Assembly: GCF_000247695.1 (NCBI RefSeq) | Contig: NW_004624782.1 | Location: forward strand, 10,912,047-10,976,046 | DNA length: 64,000 bases | Source: Heterocephalus glaber | Taxonomy: Eukaryota > Chordata > Mammalia > Rodentia > Bathyergidae | Direction: 5' to 3' | Shown here: positions 10,205 through 20,500 of the stretch, piece after piece | Layout: each line of letters begins with the position of its first letter | Numbering within the stretch: position 1 is the stretch's first letter | Made by a program: the position numbers and the translations under genes | The notes under the pieces: model-generated | Told to the model about the DNA's origin: nothing | Databases searched by the model: none | Seen by the model: only the letters and a program-made list of their open reading frames with translations

Positions 10205-11060
10205 GTGACTTCCGACTTAAGCAGCTGTGCAGGACTCATCAGGAGTAGTGGTGAGCAGATCTAGTCCCACTTTTGTCCCTTGATTCCTGGACCCATGAAT
10301 CCTGGCTATGGGAGACACAGTACCGTAGAGTGGACACTGATTCAAAGCATATACAGCCTTTGGAAGAAACTTGCCCCAGCATTGCAAGCAGTTGCCACCT
10401 GGCTGGGCTGTAACTGTGTCTTTGAAAGACCATTCCATCTTTCTGTCAATCCAGTCACTTCTGTTTGTTTGTTTGTTTGTTTGTTTGTTTTTGGTACTGG
10501 GGATGGAACTGGGGACCTTGTGCTTGTGCTGCAGGCGCCAGAACCACTGAGCTAAATCCCCGGCCCAATCCAGTCACTTTTGGATGGTGAGGAACATGGT
10601 AAGAGCAGTGAATTCTATGAGCAGGAGCCCATCACCTCACTTCTTCGGCTGTAAAATGCGTCCCTTGGTCAGAGGCAATGCCGTGTGGAATTCCATCATG
10701 GTGGATAAGGCATTCTGAGAGTCCACGGATGATAGATTTGGCAGAACTGTCACATGCAGGGAAGACAAATCTATATCTAGAATAAGTGTCTTTGCCAGTG
10801 AGGACAAAGCGCTGTTCTTTCCATGATGGAAAATGTCTGATATAATCAACCTGCCAGCAGGTCACAGGCTGATCAGCCCAAGGTATGGTGCTATACTGGG
10901 GACTCAGTGTTGTCTCTGCTGCTGGCATCATGGGCATTCAGCAGTGGCTATGCCAGATGAGCCTTGGTGAGTCCATGTCCAGCACCCAGGGGAATCTGTG
11001 GCAAGATGTGAACTCCAAAGGGCTTGGGTGGCTCTGCTGCTGCAGCACTGCCTGTAGTTG
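10205..11060 (-). mobile_element. ERVL pol remnant (integrase), broken
   Basis: Minus-strand endogenous retrovirus-L pol. The best open stretch (10937 to 10632) resembles the ERVL integrase core: it has a WQVDYI block (residues 28-33, first catalytic Asp at 31) and a SDQGTHFT block (residues 89-96, second Asp at 90). The zinc-binding N-terminal region upstream (about 10940-11060) is frameshifted and has an in-frame stop. Downstream, an ID SINE at 10461-10566 separates the core from a further pol piece (10217-10438) with an ALNQCPLYG-type block. The part expected to hold the third catalytic residue falls at this break. No LTRs or other genes were recognised next to it. It is non-functional. 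Confidence 0.88.
10461..10566 (-). mobile_element. ID-like SINE inserted in ERVL pol
   Basis: Antisense ID-like SINE with a (TGTT)n tract representing its A-rich tail at 10463-10490. A perfect 13-bp TSD aatccagtcactt lies at 10448-10460 and 10567-10579. Its position shows that the ERVL copy is older. Confidence 0.94.
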
Positions 11061-12509
11061 TAGCACCCATAGTTTCTCCTTACTTACACGTAGCCAAGTT
11101 TTTTAATAAGTTTAGTTAACATGAAGGAAATACTGAAAAATAAAAGATCAAGTCTCATAAACCATGGTAAAAGTTGTGATGGTGGAATGCACAAGCGAGG
11201 AGTCTGGGAGGTGCCACTGCAGGTAAAGCGGAGATGGTTACGATGGGAAAGTGATTAGAGAATGATGTAGTTGTGGATGTGTGTGGGCCTGTGTGTGTAT
11301 GGGGGTGTGTCTTGTGTGTTTTGTACGTGTGTTCTTATACTCTGAAATCATCCCCTCAACCGAGATGAGTTAGTAAAATTGGGTGTGCCTTGATTTTCAT
11401 TCTCTAAGCAAATTGAACATGCCCGCACACTGTTACATATGCACATAACAGTATGAATTCTACTTGTTTGCACAGAAGCAAAATGTATGCCTGGAGTACC
11501 TAGCGGTATACATTCTGCTAGTTCTGGAAGCAGATGGCTGTCAATGAATCGGCCAGCAGGTTCCCCATGTGAGGCACTGCAGGGTGCTGTAGTTACAGTG
11601 GGGTCAAGACTCCTACTCAGCGGTCACATGCTTGCAAGTGATGCCCAGTAGCACCACTTACAAACCAGGGCCTCTCATCCAAATGTCTTGAGTCTCCAAG
11701 CATCTGAGTCCTCGCACACTGAGTGGACAGAGGCGTAGGCTGCCTTGGTGACAGATGAGCTGCAGTTTGTGAAAGGACTCTGCAAACTGCAAAGACAGGA
11801 GGCCAGTGTGATTGCCATGTATCAGTGCCTTTCAGGGGGTCCTTGCCTTCATGGCCCTCAGAAGCATACAAAAGGTATAGATCTGCTCACCTAATTGCAG
11901 AACCTGAGCAGTTTAGCTGAAAATGTAAGGACGCTCTGCAGCACAGAGCCGGGATGGAGCAGACCACGTGGTCAGGGGGTCTCCTTTTGGAAGTGCTGAG
12001 TTTTAAGGAGACCTGCATCTACTGTGTTCTTCCAAGTAGGTACTGCAGATTAATAGGATGCAGCCCCTGAATTTTAATAATGAGCCCAACACATGTGCAC
12101 CGCTCCAGGAAGAATAACTGGAAGAAACTAGCAAAGTCAGACTTGGTTCATCCAAACCCATTCCCAGTCTCTTCCGGTGGGGGTGGGGTGGGAAGAAAAC
12201 TTCAGGTTAACAAGTTAAGGACACCTGCCTACTGTGCCTTTAATTACCCTGCAGACTTCAAGCAGAGGCTGACAACTGCATAACCACATGCAGATTTCTT
12301 AGGCTCTGCCACACAGGTAACACAGCTGTCTTCCCGCAGGCTTTCCTGAAAAGGATGAGCATTATTCCAGAAAGCCCACCATAGAGCAGTGACACTAGGA
12401 AAATTCTCATAAGGGGTCTTTTAAGCTCCAGAGCAGGATCTTGAGACCAGTATCACTGTGTGTATTTACCCAGAGGAAACTGAGGCTTTATGATATCAGA
12501 GGATATGTC
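11061..12509. other. No recognised gene or repeat
   Basis: Possible further ERVL-derived sequence near the left end cannot be confirmed. A TG-rich stretch lies at about 11272-11330 and a G-rich run (ggtgggggtggggtggg) near 12177-12193. Short open frames have no family resemblance. Confidence 0.45.
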
Positions 12510-12522
12510 CAGGATGATGCAG
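12510..12522. repeat. Target-site duplication, left copy
   Basis: caggatgatgcag, identical to 12660-12672. It brackets the SINE plus the U2 fragment as one insertion. Confidence 0.9.
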
Positions 12523-12626
12523 GGCTGGGCATTTAGCTCAGTGGTTCCGGCGCCTGCCTCGCAAGCGCAAGGTCCAGAGTTCGATCCCCAGTACCAAAAC
12601 AATACAACACACACACACAAAACTTT
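12523..12626 (+). mobile_element. ID-like SINE, 5' part of an ID-U2 chimera
   Basis: Full-length plus-oriented ID-like head: A box tagctcagtgg at about 12533-12543, B-box-like gagttcgatcc at about 12577-12587, then gtacc and an A/C-rich tail (12595-12623). The tail ends in cttt directly before the U2 sequence, as expected for a Pol III transcript that stops in a U run. No TSD separates the SINE from the U2 piece. Confidence 0.93.
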
Positions 12627-12659
12627 ATCGCTTCTCAGCCTTTTGGCTAAGATCAAGTG
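12627..12659 (+). pseudogene. U2 snRNA 5'-end fragment (nt 1-33), retroposed
   Basis: The 33 bases starting atcgcttctc and ending gatcaagtg match the first 33 nt of U2 spliceosomal snRNA as I remember it, with one difference at nt 11 (A for G, position 12637). It begins at exactly nt 1 and stops before the branch-point-pairing region, so it cannot function in splicing. It lacks a poly(A) tail and runs directly into the right TSD. Its orientation is the same as the SINE upstream. Confidence 0.88.
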
Positions 12660-12672
12660 CAGGATGATGCAG
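12660..12672. repeat. Target-site duplication, right copy
   Basis: caggatgatgcag, a perfect repeat of 12510-12522. Confidence 0.9.
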
Positions 12673-13734
12673 ATTGGAAGCAGGGCAGCTGGAAGGAGAA
12701 CTGGGACTCTCTGGTCAGAAAACTGTCTATTCCGGATTGCATGCAGCTGCAGATTACCCTACTCCTCCTGCCATCTGTCTGCCTGCCCTCTCTCTCTCTT
12801 TTTCCTTCTTTCTCTAGTCTCTGTCTCCTTTTCCTCTCACGCTCTTCCTTTACCTCCTTCATCTTTTCTTGTTTCTTCTCTTCCTTCTTTGTCTTACCAA
12901 ATACACACTAAGCTTCTATCTACACCACTCTAAGCCCTGCTGGTACAGAAATGGTTTTCATCTTTTTGATATGCTAAGTTTGTGCTTTCCTGAGTTTATT
13001 TACATTGTAATTGGGAGACACAGATGAGAAATATGCAAAAATCATATTAAGTGAACAAACGTGAAATAAGTTCAGGGAATGGTAAAGGCGATGGGAGGGA
13101 TGACAAGCAGGTGTGTTTGGAGTAGAAGGTCATTACCTGCTGGCCCTCCTCCCTCCTTCCTTCTTTTCTTCCTCCCTCCCTCTCTTTAGTCCTTTCCTTT
13201 TTTGCCAACATCCAAAATTTGTCAGGAAACAACCTGTTTTCTTTTTTTTAAAGGCATAAAATCCAGATTTCTTACTACTATGAAGAGTTCAAAGGATCTG
13301 GTGTTGCGGGAACGGTGTTCCTTGCTGGTGACACTCGGCCCCAGGGTGGGGTACAGACCATTCCGAGTGGGAAACGTACTTGACTGTGGGCCTCAGCAGT
13401 CCCTGGTGCTTCTTCGACTCTGGGCTGTTATAAATTATAATGTATACCTGCAGGGTGACAGAGATTGGAAGCAGGACGGGCTACAGGAGAAGTCAGGACA
13501 TCTGTACCTGATGCCTCCTCTTTGCTGTCTGCATTGCTTCCCTTCCATGTGGAGAACTTGATGTCTGCAGACCATGAGACCACTCATTTCTAGCTTCTGG
13601 TACAGATTTCTAGTTTACTAAGTGTGTTTGCCCAGCTTCCTTAACTCTTCTAGTCTGATGTAACATATGTTGCTAGCTGCTTTCAGATAATTCCCTGAGT
13701 TTTGTTAGATAAAGTGAAGCAGACCAGAAGACAG
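12673..13734. other. Polypyrimidine tracts; otherwise unrecognised
   Basis: Plus-strand pyrimidine-rich stretches occupy about 12776-12897 and 13141-13200. The remainder shows no recognised repeat or gene. The polypyrimidine runs explain the K/E/R-rich open frames on the minus strand. Confidence 0.6.
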
Positions 13735-13835
13735 AACACCTGGCTCCAATCCCTGGTCTCTAGTTTGCCGTGGTAACTTGGGCATTCTGCTTCCCCTCCC
13801 TGGGCTTCAGTTTCCCCGTCTGAAGGCAGCCTTCT
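13735..13835 (+). mobile_element. MIR SINE fragment
   Basis: Weak: 'acctggctccaatccctg' followed by 'taacttgggcattctgcttcccctccctgggcttcagtttcccc' follows the MIR head and core order. Confidence 0.5.
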
Positions 13836-15159
13836 GGCTCTGCCATCTACATGTGTATCCTGACGACACAAGACACCTCCTTAGAAACCCAGTTTACCTA
13901 AGTTGATGACTACCTTCTGTACCTATAATGGTCTGTAAGAGCAAGTAGAAACCTGAGATCTCTCATTTACAAAGATTAAGCAAGATAAGTCACTGTAAAT
14001 GCTTATCACAGCAGAATGAATTAATTTTAGTATTTGTTGCTACTATCATCCGGTATGAACCTCCAAAAGCACAGAAATGTCACATGAAGAAAAACAAACA
14101 TGTCTGGTTCTAGAGGCTTAAGCATAAGGACTTGGGGGAAAAGCAGATCTTATGATAATGTACTGCAAGAGAACATGGATCATGCTTTCTCAGGAGAAAA
14201 AAAACAGATTTGGACCCTAAGAAATGTGGTTCTGATCAATCTGGAAGATGGAGGGCTTGGTTTTAGGGCTGGGACTGCTGTGTGGACCTTTTCATGACCC
14301 TGGGTAGCATTTACCATGCTGGGCCCAGTTGATTGGCCTGGTGACTCAGAAACAGAATCTAACGTGTATGTGCTATTTTATTGACCATTCTCGCCATTCA
14401 TACATACATTTTCTTATTTACTTGTTTATTATTTTTATAGTCATTTGCTATGGATGTTGAGGGAAGAGTAACAATATAGATTAGATCATATTGCAGTGAC
14501 AGCCATCACAAATTCTCAGTAATTTATAATAATATTTATTTCTCATCCCTAAAGCATGCCTATCAGGCGGCTTCAGGGGTACAATACTCAGCAAGATGTC
14601 ACACCCACAGAGCTAGGCTGCTAGAGGCTTCCTCACAATGCAGACTTCTGCCACCTCAAACCCAGAGAAGCACACAAGCTCATAAACTGACACATGCCAC
14701 TTGTTCCCACCTTCCATTTGTCAAAGCCAGTCATATGGCTACACCTGAGTCCAAGGTGAGTAGATGGGGCCCATCCTACCTACCACCCGCAGGACAGGAG
14801 AGGAAATATTCCTGAAGGGCCCTACCTTTGACCACAGAAAGGCACGTGCTCTTCAACAGAGACTCTTGCCTCTCCAGTATCCCATAGCTGCCTCTGTCAT
14901 GGGCATTTTTCCAAGGCCTGGACTGGGTATTCTAGGTGAGCTCTCATGGTTCTATTCTGTTCCTATGGCAGCTCACCACTATGCCTCCTTGAATTTGATG
15001 AGTTAGTCTTCTGTGGTCATTCAGAATTTCCTCTCTAAGGTGAATCATTCAAGTGGAGGGCAGGACTCCCTGCTGGGTCACAGCCGGCAGTGGTCAGAGA
15101 AGGGCCTAGGATTGGTGGTGCGTGCCCAGCCTCAAAGCTCAGCCCTCATGTTACCCCTG
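13836..15159. other. Mostly unrecognised; possible LTR-like fossil
   Basis: About 14480-14790 has 'agtaatttataataatatttatttctc' and 'agtcatatggctacacctgag', similar in style to an old mammalian LTR-like repeat also suspected at 50705-50990. I cannot name the family. The rest is unrecognised. Confidence 0.35.
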
Positions 15160-15255
15160 GTGTAGGGATTAGACCAAGTGATTTAACTTCTCTGAGACTC
15201 AATTCTCAGTTATGAGGACAAAGGAACTGATGTCTAAAAAGTCACTGTACTTTTC
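15160..15255 (+). mobile_element. MIR SINE, left half
   Basis: 'accaagtgatttaacttctctgagactcaattctcag' matches the MIR core. It is cut at 15255 by an L1 insertion and its 3' end resumes at 15967. Confidence 0.65.
15243..15255. repeat. L1 target-site duplication, left copy
   Basis: cactgtacttttc, repeated perfectly at 15954-15966. Confidence 0.9.
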
Positions 15256-15953
15256 TTTTTTTGTTGTTTAATTTTCGGTACATTTTAGGTATACAATATA
15301 ATGACATTCATCATTGGAAATTTGCACCTTTACATAATCTGAAATGAACAGACATTTCTCAGACAAAGAAGTAGAAATAGCAAATAAATACATGAAAAAA
15401 TGTTCAACATCACTGGTCATTCGAGAGATGCAAATGAAAACAACACTGAGATTCCACCTCACCCCAGAAAGAATGTCTGCTATCAAGAAATCAACCAATA
15501 ACAAATGCTGGCGGGGCTGTGGGAAAAGAGGAACCCTGCTCCACTGCTGGTGGGAGTGTAGACTGTGCAGCCACTGTGGAAATCAGTATGGAGATACCTC
15601 AAAGAACTAGGGCTAGAGGTCCCATTTGACCCAGCTATTCCCCTGCTGGGTATCTTCCCCAAAGAATTAAAAGAATCATACCACAGAGATACATGTGCGC
15701 CCATGTTCATAGCAGCACAATTTGTAATAGCTAAAACTTGGAAGAAGCCCAATTGGCCATCAACTGGAGACTGGATAAAGAAAATGTGATTTTTTAATAA
15801 AACAGAGTACTACTCAGCCATGAAAAATGAGAAATTAGAGACATTTATAGCTAAATGGATGCACATTGAGGCGATACTCTTAAGTGAAATAAGACCCACA
15901 TGTGTAAATACCGAATAGTTTCTCTAGTGTGAGAAACTGAAAGTGTAAATAAG
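15256..15953 (-). mobile_element. L1 insertion with 5' inversion (twin priming)
   Basis: Two L1 pieces in opposite orientation lie within one 13-bp TSD. 15256 to about 15340 starts with a T run and is antisense L1 3'-terminal sequence ('ggtacattttaggtatacaat', matching the L1 3' end at 48068). From about 15341 to 15953 the strand flips: plus-oriented ORF2 C-terminal sequence, with blocks such as PFDPAIPLLGIFPKE and MFIAAQFVIAKTW, then ORF2-to-3'UTR text ending 'gagaaactgaaagtg'. Several frameshifts are present. This is the classic twin-priming product. It interrupts a MIR. Confidence 0.92.
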
Positions 15954-15966
15954 CACTGTACTTTTC
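15954..15966. repeat. L1 target-site duplication, right copy
   Basis: cactgtacttttc, identical to 15243-15255. Confidence 0.9.
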
Positions 15967-16012
15967 CTAGCCCACAGCAGGCACTTAAGCAATTATGATG
16001 AGACTTAGGAAG
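15967..16012 (+). mobile_element. MIR SINE, right end
   Basis: 'ctagcccacagcaggcacttaagcaa' corresponds to the MIR 3' block 'ggcacatagtaggcgctcaataa'. Continuous with 15160-15255 once the L1 is set aside. Confidence 0.6.
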
Positions 16013-17420
16013 CTCAGGAGCCCGATGTCTGGTTTAGGCTGAGGACTAGGAGCACAATGACTTGGTCAGCACAGGTGTACTCACAGAAGCAGGGAGGCCT
16101 CATTATAATTCTTCTGGATTAATCACAGCAGCTTAGATCCAGGTGTCACCACCCCAGAGCTAAGGCAGCTGGGACCATGCCAAAGTGTGCCCCATGTCAG
16201 ATTCCCCAGTCTACATCTTTTAAAATCCTCAAATCCCGTGAACTTTTCATGGTCCCTTTTTAAATGTCTTCCTCTCTGTACAGGGAACGATTGCATAAGG
16301 CTTTCTGGCTTCTCCTCATCGATGTTCTGGGAATGAGTGATACAATGATATGCTGTAACTCATGCCAGTGAGTGGAGGTGGGCCAGAAGGAAGTGACATG
16401 CTGACATCTGATTGATTCCATCCACGTGGACAGCGAAGCTTTGCAGTTTGGGCCTAGAGTTCAAAATGGTCTGGTTTGTCTGTCTGCGTGGATCAGGCTC
16501 ATGGGACATTTGATAAAGAGTCAACACAACACCTACCTTGACAGGCTGCATTTACAGTGTGAGGTATCCTCACCTCTGGGGAGTGGGGAGACAGCGAAGA
16601 GAGAGAGGGAGTGACAAATAGGATTCCTTGCTTTTTATGAGGGTCTTATTCTCCTTCATTCAAATTAATTCCCCCTTTCAACTGTAGGTACATATAGTGT
16701 ACTACAGATACAAGGGATACATGCCAGTCTACCACGAATCCTCATTCCTTTCTCTCAAGGGGCCTGAGAAGCCAGGTGGCCCAACATCAGAACCAGGGCC
16801 CACTGAGCCACGTGGAAATTTGTGAGGACTAATGGTCAGGAAAGGATCACACCAGAAGATCAGCTATGGAAATGAAATGGAATGGTAAGAAGGAGGGGCC
16901 AGTGTGGGGTGGCACAAGTCATTAGTTTGGGGACAGAGACACCAAGAGAGTTAAGAGGCTGGTGAGAGTCCTTTAACTGAGGATGGAGAGTGTGGCCCTG
17001 GGTCCCATGAGCACTTTTCAAGGGCAGAGGGCCCAGGGAGCCTCAGAGTTTTTCAGGTGTGCATAGCTAGTGGTCAAGCAGGCTCCCTTCTCTCACGTGC
17101 AGCCGATGTTCCTGGCTGGCCTTCACCACGTGTGCTAGAGTACAGCGCTGTCAGCTTCATTTTCTCTGTCCCATGGGGTGGAGCTCCTCTCTACCACTGT
17201 CTCCACCCAGGCTCCCCAGAGAAAACCACAGAGGGCTTCACTGCTCCCCTGATAATGAGCTGTAACACATCGACATTTCTTTATTTACTGCTTTCGCTTG
17301 GTGACACAGATCAACCTCTACTCGCCGTTCTCTGTCAGCTAAATATCTCAGGGAGGGCAAGTCCAACATCAGTATCATTATTAGTGTTATAAAACATACC
17401 CATATTCATACGTAGCACCA
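16013..17420. other. No recognised feature
   Basis: Unique-looking sequence on both strands. Confidence 0.5.
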
Positions 17421-17424
17421 GGGA

Positions 17425-17580
17425 TATGTTTTGAGTAGCTCACTTTGGATTGTCATATTTATTCTTCGATGAGACCTCATGATGTCGGTATCATTCCCAT
17501 TTGATGGGTAGGAAAACCAAGACTCGGGGAGTTTGAGTAACGTTCCCAGTCTCACACAGGCAGAGTTGGCACCTGCTTCT
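17425..17580 (-). mobile_element. MIR SINE
   Basis: Antisense MIR: 'atttattcttcgatgagacctc', then 'cattcccatttgatgggtaggaaaac', then 'gtctcacacaggcagagttgg'. Confidence 0.75.
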
Positions 17581-20500
17581 TTCCCCGGGGGGAAGATTGA
17601 GGCAGAGGCCTGGGACAGATGCAGCTGGGTCCCGTTGAGGAGGTGTTAGCGGAGTTAGAAGGGAACATTTCATGGCGGGGAGCAGTGCAGGCAGCCATTG
17701 TCCTGCCCAGATAATAGGAAAGAGAACCAAAATATAACCTGATGACAATTTAAGATGTTCTCCCTGAGAAAGGTATATTTGAGCAGGACCTGATGGAGCT
17801 GTCATAAAGCAACCTAAGCCACAGGTTCTACAAATTGTTGCAAAGCAAATGGCCCCAGTGGATCTCTGAATTGCAGATGCCCTCTGAGCTGTGTAACTGC
17901 AGATGTGGGGCATCTACCTACAGCGTCTCTAAAACCTCTCAGAAGCCCACTCTCCTCTCTGTCAGGGAAAAGGCCTGAGCTGGGACCTGCACCAGTGCGT
18001 GCTGTGTGAGTGTCATCTGGGTACCAGCTCAGAGTAACCCCTGGAGATTTTCCATTTGTCAGAGGAGGAAAAGAAATCAGGCCCCAAGTGATGGTAATAT
18101 TTTTAGATTGCATTGCTTCCTGCAGGCTTTTTGGTTGGCTCAAATGTGGGCTTTGGGGCAGGGCAGCAACATGAGTGAGCTAAAGAAGCCAGGAGGAGAG
18201 GGGGCTCCTGGGCCCTGAAATGCAGGGGGTGACAGGGCTCATGGCGCAGCGGGAGGTGGACAGCTCCGTGGCAGCTGTGGCTAAAAGGCCCTAATGGATG
18301 GTGCCTGTGCTGCCTCGTAATTATGGGATTCTTTCCTGTCCATCATGCCTGGGCCTCACAGCGGTGCTGAAGAATCGCTGCTTTTCTGTTTCACCCTCTC
18401 ATTCCCCTGGTAGAAGCCAGTGTGTGCAAGGAGACTAGAAATGGTTCCCTTCTGTCATCTGCTTCTGTGTATCCCCGCGAAAGCCAATCATGCTGGTGGG
18501 CCAGTCCCTCCCTCGGGCAGACGGGGAAACTGAGGCCTTCCAGGAAGGGAACCAGAACAGAGGAGCCGGGCCTGGCGGCCCAAGTCAGGTCAGATGAGTA
18601 TCCAGGAGCATCGTTTGCTTAAGCCCCACTCACAGTCCCTGTTCAGATGTGAGACAGAATTTCTGGTCATGAAGACGTGGGCAGAGGTGGGCAGCCCTGG
18701 GGATCAGGCCTCTCGGAGGGAGGCAGACGGAGCACGATCTGAAGGAAGAGCTTGGGTCAGGATCAAGCAGGTGGGCCCAAAGCAGTGATCCGGAGACTCA
18801 GCTCAGAGAGGGAAAGGCATCCAGGGTCCTGGGCCGCGTGCTCAGGCAGCGGCCAGGGGAAGGCAGAGCGCGGCCTGGTCCGAACAACAGGGCCAGGGCT
18901 CGGAGTGGCAAGCACTGGGGTGTTTGCACTGCTTCCTGTCCTTCCTCTCATCTCTCCTTCCCCTTCCACCCTCTGAGCCTCCTTCCCCCTCTTTTGAATA
19001 CTGAGTACAGGATGTAAGATGTGGTTTGTGAACAGGATATAAGAAGCAATGTTTTTATTAAAACAATTTCCTTTTACTCCTAGCAGTGAACAAAATAAAA
19101 AGGAGAGGGGCCTTTAGGTACAAGTACTGAAAAACAGGCAGAAGGCTGAAGGCTGGTTCATGAAGCAAGCCATGCGTTCGTTCATTCATTCATTCACTGA
19201 ACCACGTGCCTGACTTTTACCGGAGTCTTGGGGCGCCTTTGGTTGGTAACCCTTGATAACCACCAGGGCGGGACCCCTTAGTCGGAGCATTTCCCATCAC
19301 ATTTTCTTTCAGCTCTGCACCCACCAGCTCTCCTTTCCTCCGCGCTCTGAGGATTTCCTGGTGGCTCCTGTGTCCCTGACACTCACTTGGTTGCTGCTCC
19401 CAGTTCCCTGTCTGCACAGTGTTAAGATGCTCAGCATCTCTGCACAACTTTTTGCTTGTTTCCCCACAGCACTCATTGCCAATCAGTTTTACCACCCTTC
19501 TTTACTTGAGGCTGGAGTTGCCCCAACAGTGGTGCCAGGGGGGTTCCCACAAATGGTCCTCAGCTGGTATGAGTTGGGATCCCTAAAAGAAGCATTAAAT
19601 GCTAGGGTGACTAGTAGTGCGGGAATTTTTAAAAAATGTTTACCCTGTCCACTGCAGCTTCTCTTTGCAATGGACAGAGAGAGAAAAGGGCATGGAACCT
19701 AGTCGTGTTTGCACAAAAGGGGTCAGGGGATGAAGTTTATAGGATGGTGTAAGGAATTCTGGCCAGAGCCAGGGCCAGATTAATTTTATGTTTTGTACAA
19801 CAGTCTAAACACTTTTATTAGTGTCTGGGGAGGTTCAAGGCCCTTTATTAGGGTTGGGCTCAGGCCGGCTGGGAAAAGCCTGCAGCTGGCTGGGGCCCCA
19901 GGGCAGTGAAGACGCTTTGTGACTTTTTGGTTGGAACACAAAAAAGTAGGGGTAGCTGGGAGATCCTGTAAATTCTTAGCCATAGTGGGAACTGGGACTT
20001 TCTCTCAGCACAGCTCTCTAGGTAGCCACTGAGGTGGGCAATAGTCAAGGTGAGGCATAGTTGCCATGAGAAATCTGGTATAAACACTAACGTTGGCTGC
20101 ACACCTGGTATGTGTTCAGCACTCTGCCAGGCTGCATACTGAGGCCTAAAACAGCAGTTTCCAGCTCACTCCAGTCTTGAAATGCCCAGGAGAGCAGGGT
20201 AGTTTCTAACACCACCTTGCATATTGATCAGCCTGGATTTTGTAATTAACTGATTTGTCATTAATTACTGATTGCCAGGGGATTCCACTCAGAGTCTCTC
20301 TCCCTTCTTCATGACTCTTCATTAACTGGAAGAATTCACTGTTCTTCACACGTGAGGGTTTTCTACTCTACAATGAGTCCTCGATCTTTTATAAAGATGT
20401 TTAGGAGGATCCTTGAGGAGTGACGCTTATTACATGTTTCCACCTCCTAAAAGGCCTGCTTATTTCTCCTCTGTCCCGGCTTCAGAGCAGACACTCTGGT

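Noticed and set aside
11617..11871. Possible further ERVL pol on the minus strand
   Set aside because: The translated text shows no recognisable reverse transcriptase or RNase H motif.
12523..12600. A tRNA gene at the SINE head
   Set aside because: The promoter boxes are tRNA-like, but the sequence is a TSD-flanked SINE with an A-rich tail, not a foldable tRNA.
12627..12659. A functional U2 snRNA gene
   Set aside because: Only the first 33 nt are present, without the branch-site region, Sm site, promoter or 3' box.
12490..12933. 147-aa plus frame spanning the SINE and polypyrimidine tract
   Set aside because: It simply translates the ID SINE, the U2 fragment and a C/T-rich stretch.
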